In this document: positions 6,277 to 9,244 of the stretch, piece by piece
How positions within the stretch are numbered: position 1 is the first letter of the stretch
Layout: every line of letters starts with the position of its first letter
Source of the DNA: Clostridia bacterium
GTDB taxonomy: Bacteria > Bacillota > Clostridia > Christensenellales > CAG-1252
Reading direction: 5' to 3'
DNA: 9,244 nucleotides
Assembly: GCA_016296985.1 (NCBI GenBank)
Contig: JAEDHM010000053.1
Span: 1 to 9,244 of the forward strand
Program-made: the position numbers and the translations under genes
Notes under the pieces: model-generated
Seen by the model: the letters and a program-made list of their open reading frames with translations, nothing else
Databases searched by the model: none
Told to the model about the DNA's origin: nothing

Positions 6277-7485
6277 TTATACCTCGGTTTTATATAATAA
6301 ATCGGTGATACCCGACAATTTCAAATGTTTTAGCAAGGGATAGCCGTCCACAAACTGACCGCATAGGTTTGTAAGATTGAAAAGTTGATCGATATAGATA
6401 TTTTTCTTCAATCCAAAACCGCAACTACCCATAAGGCGACGATAGGATTTTGCAAGGGAATCAAGCCATTCCCCTTTTAGCATATTCAGCAGTTCGGGGC
6501 AATAATCCTTGGTTATGAATTCCCTACGCAAATAGTCGTTTGCATAATCGCTTTTTGTTTCCCTCAAATTTTGGGTTGCAGAGATGCCACAAGTTATTTC
6601 AATCTCTTTAATATCCATAACGGTGTCGGGTGGCATTGCGCAACCGCCGTCAATGGGTAGACAACTTTGATAGATTTGAAAAACCGTATATCCTGCGAGA
6701 AAGCAATTTTCATTATACGACACTTTGTGATTTTTGTATAGTGAAATTAACCAACTTAAATTAAATCCCGTCCCGAGATAGGGAGAAAAAACAAAGTTTG
6801 CTAAAATGATTGCGCTCTCGTAAAGAGGTTGAAAAAAGGAAAAGGGGGTAAAGTTTTTCTCAAACAACTCCTTTATTGCTAAAAAGGCGGAAAAGTATTC
6901 CTCGGCCTTTTTCTCCCTTCCTAAAATCAAAAATTCATAACCCTTGTCAAAAAGGGATAGCATACCGCACAAGGTTTGCCCTAAAGCGTAGGCAATTTCT
7001 CGTGGTTTTCTTTCTTTCAAACTTTCTTCCGCAAGAAATACCGTGGTAGTTGCAGTTGAGTGAAAGCGGATTAGGTTGTCGGTATCAAAAAACGTTGAAT
7101 AAGGAATTGCAGAAAAGAGTCCGCATAGAGTGGTAGGAATTGCAAAGTGGTGCACTGAGTATCGAGACGCGTACAACTGGGCGATTGACAAAATATAGTC
7201 CTCGCCTACTGAAATAACAAGCCGACAATCTTCGGAAAAGCTTTTTTCCTTCAGTTTTGAAAAGTCGAAAATATCGCCCTTTGTAAAAATCCCTTCTTCA
7301 ATTACGTAACCTGCCTTTTGCAGTGCCTCTTTTGCACTTTTGCCTTCCTTTCCGTCCTCGTGAATAAGAAGGATTTTTCCGTAGGACAAAAGTTTTTTCA
7401 CCTTTGATACAAACTCGAAAAATTCACTTTCTTTTTGAAGGATAACTCCGTTATTCAATATTCTTTCCATAGGCTTTTCCCACAA
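6277..7485 (-). CDS. Glycerol-1-phosphate dehydrogenase (AraM/EgsA)-like protein, probably catalytically inactive
   Basis: The 402-residue product resembles the iron-ADH/glycerol-1-phosphate dehydrogenase fold: LVISVGEDYILSIAQLYAS (89-107), then AIPTTLCGLFSAIPYS (115-130), the helix EIAYALGQTLCGML (163-176), GTGFNLSWLISLY (238-250), and a C-terminal LCGQFVDGYPLLKHLKLSGI. In active members the first motif is GGG or GSG followed by Asp, the helix has Gly-Asp (metal ligand), and two later His residues complete the metal site. Here these positions read GED, Gly169-Gln170, FNLSW and Tyr257-Asn258, so cofactor glycines and all three metal ligands seem lost. The reading frame is intact and coupled to the HAD gene, so it is expressed, not decaying. 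The start is TTG with AAAGG (7494-7498) eight bases upstream; ATG at 7468-7470 is a good alternative, and a TATAAT at 7487-7492 would favour it. Alignment was done from memory. Confidence 0.65.
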   Translation of the reverse strand: MWEKPMERILNNGVILQKESEFFEFVSKVKKLLSYGKILLIHEDGKEGKSAKEALQKAGYVIEEGIFTKGDIFDFSKLKEKSFSEDCRLVISVGEDYILSIAQLYASRYSVHHFAIPTTLCGLFSAIPYSTFFDTDNLIRFHSTATTTVFLAEESLKERKPREIAYALGQTLCGMLSLFDKGYEFLILGREKKAEEYFSAFLAIKELFEKNFTPFSFFQPLYESAIILANFVFSPYLGTGFNLSWLISLYKNHKVSYNENCFLAGYTVFQIYQSCLPIDGGCAMPPDTVMDIKEIEITCGISATQNLRETKSDYANDYLRREFITKDYCPELLNMLKGEWLDSLAKSYRRLMGSCGFGLKKNIYIDQLFNLTNLCGQFVDGYPLLKHLKLSGITDLLYKTEV

Positions 7486-7521
7486 AATTATAACCTTTCA
7501 TCCTTGGCGGTTATTAATCTC

Positions 7522-7556
7522 TTTTGCCCTATTTTGCGCTTTTTTGACGGCAAAAT
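7522..7556. repeat. Alternative inverted repeats in the divergent intergenic region
   Basis: GGCAAAA (7549-7555) can pair with TTTTGCC (7522-7528), and the overlapping GCAAAAT (7550-7556) can pair with ATTTTGC (7531-7537). The two hairpins exclude each other. They lie between the divergent AraM-like and lipase genes, upstream of the lipase promoter, so they may be protein binding sites rather than RNA structure. Support is modest because the stems are only 7 bp and AT-rich. Confidence 0.25.
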
Positions 7557-7569
7557 AAAAAAGTGGATA

Positions 7570-7598
7570 TTGACTTTACTCCTTTGGTGATTTATCAT
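7570..7598 (+). promoter_or_regulatory. Sigma-A promoter of the lipase-like gene
   Basis: TTGACT (7570-7575; 5 of 6) is followed after 17 bases by TATCAT (7593-7598; 5 of 6). Transcription should begin near 7605. The in-frame ATG at 7563 lies upstream of this promoter, which supports the downstream start at 7629. Confidence 0.7.
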
Positions 7599-7615
7599 AT
7601 ATATATTAAGGATAT

Positions 7616-7621
7616 AAGGTG
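7616..7621 (+). promoter_or_regulatory. Ribosome binding site deciding the lipase start
   Basis: AAGGTG lies seven bases before ATG at 7629-7631. The protein from that ATG begins with a proper positively charged signal peptide, whereas a start at 7563 would add 22 unrelated residues. Confidence 0.65.
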
Positions 7622-7628
7622 TTTTGCT

Positions 7629-8984
7629 ATGTCAAAAATTAGACGCACAATCATTTTTGTTTTTCTTCTCGTCTTTGTGTCTACCACAATGATTTTGTCC
7701 GTTGCTTGCTCGGAAAAACCACCCCTTCCCGAAAAAAAGGCGATTATAATCCTTCCCGGAATTATGGCAAGCTCAATTTATAACGAGGAAACCGACGAAG
7801 CGGTTTGGGACCCCCTTCCTAAAGCGGAAAACGCTCAGCTCGCTCAATTTTTCAGCGGTAGGCTTTCGGAATTTTTAAGTGAGATTTTGGCAGGATATAC
7901 TCTTGATGAAATTGCTAAAATTTTGGGAGAGCACCTTGATTCATCCGACGGATACGAGGGAAGTATGCTTAAGGATATGCAACTTAATCCCGACGGCACC
8001 TCGGCAAACCCCTCGGTAACCGCAGTCCCCTTTGATCACGACAGTCGTCTGATTTACGGCACTTTCAACGCCTATTTGCATATGTACGAATATCTTGAAG
8101 ATTTGTACGGCGACAGTCATGAAGTAAGCGTTTTCAACTTTGACTGGCGTTTGTCCAACTTGCACAATGCGGATATGCTTGAGAAATATATCACTGAAAA
8201 TAAGTACACCGACGTGGTTTTGATTGGACACTCGATGGGTGGTGTGTTGGCAAGCACCTATCTTGCTAAAAGCGAGGCTAATAGAAAAAAGGTAAGTAAA
8301 TTTATCTCTATCGGCGCGCCCTTCCTTGGCGCATTAACCGCTTTGAATATCTATGAAGATTTATACTCTTTCATTTCGGGTTTTATGCCATTGCTTGAAG
8401 AGTTTGGTCTTGCAAACAAGGAAGAAGGAATTTTGAAAATGTACGAGGATTTGGGTATTCCCATGTTTAAGTACATGACAAGTATTTATCAATTGATGCC
8501 CTCGGCGGAACTTTTGAATACACCTCACTATCAGGGCGAAAACAAGGCGTTTCTTGTGGAAAACGGTAAGGATTTGATTTGTTCCGATACCGTAGAATTT
8601 TATAAGTCAAGACCTTGGGCAAAGGACGTTGACGGCGATTATTTCGCAGGTATTAAATCCCTTGAACCTTTCTGGAACGGTCAATACGTTATGCAAGATG
8701 GCGAAAAGGTGCACTCTTCCCTTTTGGTTGATACCACTTATATCGCAGGTAGGGGTTTTGAAACCGCTGCGGTTGCCGTAGTACAGGACGGAAAACTTGA
8801 AAGAAACGTTATGACTTTTGAAGGCGACGGCACCGTTTTGTTGCACAGTGCTACCCTCGGCCTTCCCCTTGACGACGAAAGGATTATTATCGTTGACAGT
8901 TCAAGCCACGTGCCTTTGGCTTGTGAATACAACGAGGAAATTTTCAACTTGATAAAAGGTGAAATCGACGAGATTTTGAAATAG
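7629..8984 (+). CDS. Exported LCAT/PGAP1-like alpha/beta-hydrolase (lipase or acyltransferase), probable lipoprotein
   Basis: The 451-residue product starts with a signal peptide: SKIRR, a hydrophobic core (about 8-25), then LSVAC with Cys27 as a possible lipidation site. The residue at -3 is Ser rather than Leu, so the lipobox is imperfect. The mature part opens with AIIILPGIMASSIYN (38-52), the oxyanion-side motif of LCAT-like lipases. FNFDWRLS (169-176) and the nucleophile elbow GHSMGG (200-205; Ser202) follow. A catalytic Asp is likely in EGDGTV (Asp400) and the His in SSSHVPL (His427), completing the triad. Known relatives hydrolyse or transfer acyl chains of lipids outside the cytoplasm. 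The gene is a single-gene unit with its own promoter and terminator, divergent from the AraM-like gene. The substrate is not evident. Confidence 0.82.
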   Translation: MSKIRRTIIFVFLLVFVSTTMILSVACSEKPPLPEKKAIIILPGIMASSIYNEETDEAVWDPLPKAENAQLAQFFSGRLSEFLSEILAGYTLDEIAKILGEHLDSSDGYEGSMLKDMQLNPDGTSANPSVTAVPFDHDSRLIYGTFNAYLHMYEYLEDLYGDSHEVSVFNFDWRLSNLHNADMLEKYITENKYTDVVLIGHSMGGVLASTYLAKSEANRKKVSKFISIGAPFLGALTALNIYEDLYSFISGFMPLLEEFGLANKEEGILKMYEDLGIPMFKYMTSIYQLMPSAELLNTPHYQGENKAFLVENGKDLICSDTVEFYKSRPWAKDVDGDYFAGIKSLEPFWNGQYVMQDGEKVHSSLLVDTTYIAGRGFETAAVAVVQDGKLERNVMTFEGDGTVLLHSATLGLPLDDERIIIVDSSSHVPLACEYNEEIFNLIKGEIDEILK

Positions 8985-9013
8985 GATTTGTTTCAAACTA
9001 CAAAAGAAAAAAG

Positions 9014-9036
9014 CCACCAGATAATCTGGTGGTTTT
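9014..9036. terminator. Bidirectional terminator after the lipase-like gene
   Basis: CCACCAGA-TAA-TCTGGTGG (9014-9032) is a perfect 8-bp stem followed by TTTT (9033-9036) on the plus strand. On the minus strand the same stem is followed by CTTTTTTC, so it can also stop transcription entering from the right. It lies 29 bases after the lipase stop. Confidence 0.88.
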
Positions 9037-9047
9037 CTTATGCAAGA

Positions 9048-9074
9048 AAACTCGACTTGTAAAAAGTCGAGTTT
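9048..9074. terminator. Second hairpin terminator, mainly for the minus-strand four-helix gene
   Basis: AAACTCGACTT and AAGTCGAGTTT form a perfect 11-bp stem with a 5-base loop (9048-9074). On the minus strand it sits 3 bases after the stop of the four-helix-bundle gene and ends in GAGTTTTC. With the hairpin at 9014-9036 it forms a double insulator between convergent genes. Confidence 0.75.
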
Positions 9075-9077
9075 CGA

Positions 9078-9244
9078 TTATTTTTTCTCTTTTAATGTTT
9101 TGCACGAAGAAATTAGCATTTTTCGAATAACACCACAATCGTTGTTAAGTTTTTTATATTGAGTTTCTACTAAATAACCTGTTTCAAAAAGCAATTCTAA
9201 CCAATATTCACTTTCAAAGCACTCTTTTAACGCTATTTCAAGTT
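9078..9244 (-). CDS. Four-helix-bundle protein (S23/23S rRNA intervening-sequence type), 3' end only
   Basis: The last 54 codons of a gene that enters from the right edge are present, ending with TAA at 9078-9080. The residues include ALKECFESEYWLELLFETG and LNNDCGVIRKMLISSCKTLKE. The pattern ES-x-YWL-x-LL-x-ETGY followed by a helix with EE/ND...I+KMLISS is typical of the small four-helix-bundle family (TIGR02436), about 110-120 residues, first named for proteins encoded in 23S rRNA intervening sequences. Most stand-alone members have no proven function. Codon use differs from the neighbours: leucine is often TTA, and AAA and T-ending codons dominate, suggesting recent acquisition. Such genes often mark accessory or mobile stretches, so the region to the right may be of that kind. 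Confidence 0.75.
   Translation of the reverse strand, partial: LEIALKECFESEYWLELLFETGYLVETQYKKLNNDCGVIRKMLISSCKTLKEKK

Noticed and set aside
7563..7628. Upstream ATG at 7563 as the lipase start
   Set aside because: It lies upstream of the predicted promoter, has no ribosome binding site, and would bury the signal peptide behind 22 unrelated residues.
7941..8947. Minus-strand open frames within the lipase-like gene
   Set aside because: They are antisense to a gene with clear hydrolase motifs and have no supporting start signals.
1..9244. CRISPR array, transposase, integrase, toxin-antitoxin or phage genes
   Set aside because: No regularly spaced repeats and no matching protein motifs were seen on either strand.

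Overview
This window looks like chromosomal DNA of a moderately AT-rich member of the Bacillota, most likely an uncultured gut-type Clostridia lineage. The evidence is the secG - rnr - smpB gene order, strong AAAGGAGG-type ribosome binding sites, consensus sigma-A promoters, and the protein families present. No phage, insertion sequence with a transposase, CRISPR array, tRNA or rRNA was seen. Almost everything is on the minus strand. The exception is one plus-strand gene for a secreted lipase-like protein.

Layout, left to right. (1) 1-533, minus: 5' part of an NfeD/YuaF-like membrane protein that runs off the left edge, with a perfect consensus promoter (584-612). (2) 686-2208, minus: a COG2509-type FAD-dependent dehydrogenase broken by an apparent one-base deletion in a short A/T run near 1777-1780. 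(3) 2218-2676, minus: smpB, whose extended -10 box lies so close to the ATG that a leaderless transcript is predicted. (4) 2721-4637, minus: rnr (RNase R), without the N-terminal helix-turn-helix of longer homologues. (5) 4638-5084: a gene-free stretch of about 450 bases with the rnr promoter region, a roughly 300-bp candidate interspersed element bounded by perfect 10-bp inverted repeats, and the secG terminator. (6) 5085-5375, minus: secG, with a strong promoter overlapped by a perfect palindrome. (7) 5475-7485, minus: a translationally coupled pair, a glycerol-1-phosphate-dehydrogenase (AraM/EgsA)-like protein followed by a NagD/AraL-type HAD phosphatase. (8) 7629-8984, plus: an exported LCAT-like alpha/beta hydrolase with its own promoter and terminator. 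(9) 9078-9244, minus: the 3' end of a four-helix-bundle (S23/IVS-type) protein, separated from the lipase gene by two hairpin terminators.

How the genes fit together. SecG (translocon), RNase R and SmpB (trans-translation and decay of defective mRNA) form a conserved quality-control neighbourhood. The AraM-like/AraL-like pair repeats an association known from the Bacillus subtilis ara operon. Here, however, the dehydrogenase-like partner appears to have lost its dinucleotide-binding glycines and all metal ligands, while the phosphatase keeps its catalytic motifs. That pair, the leaderless smpB signal and the 4726-5024 element are the most interesting points. I did not find a clearly new multi-gene system.
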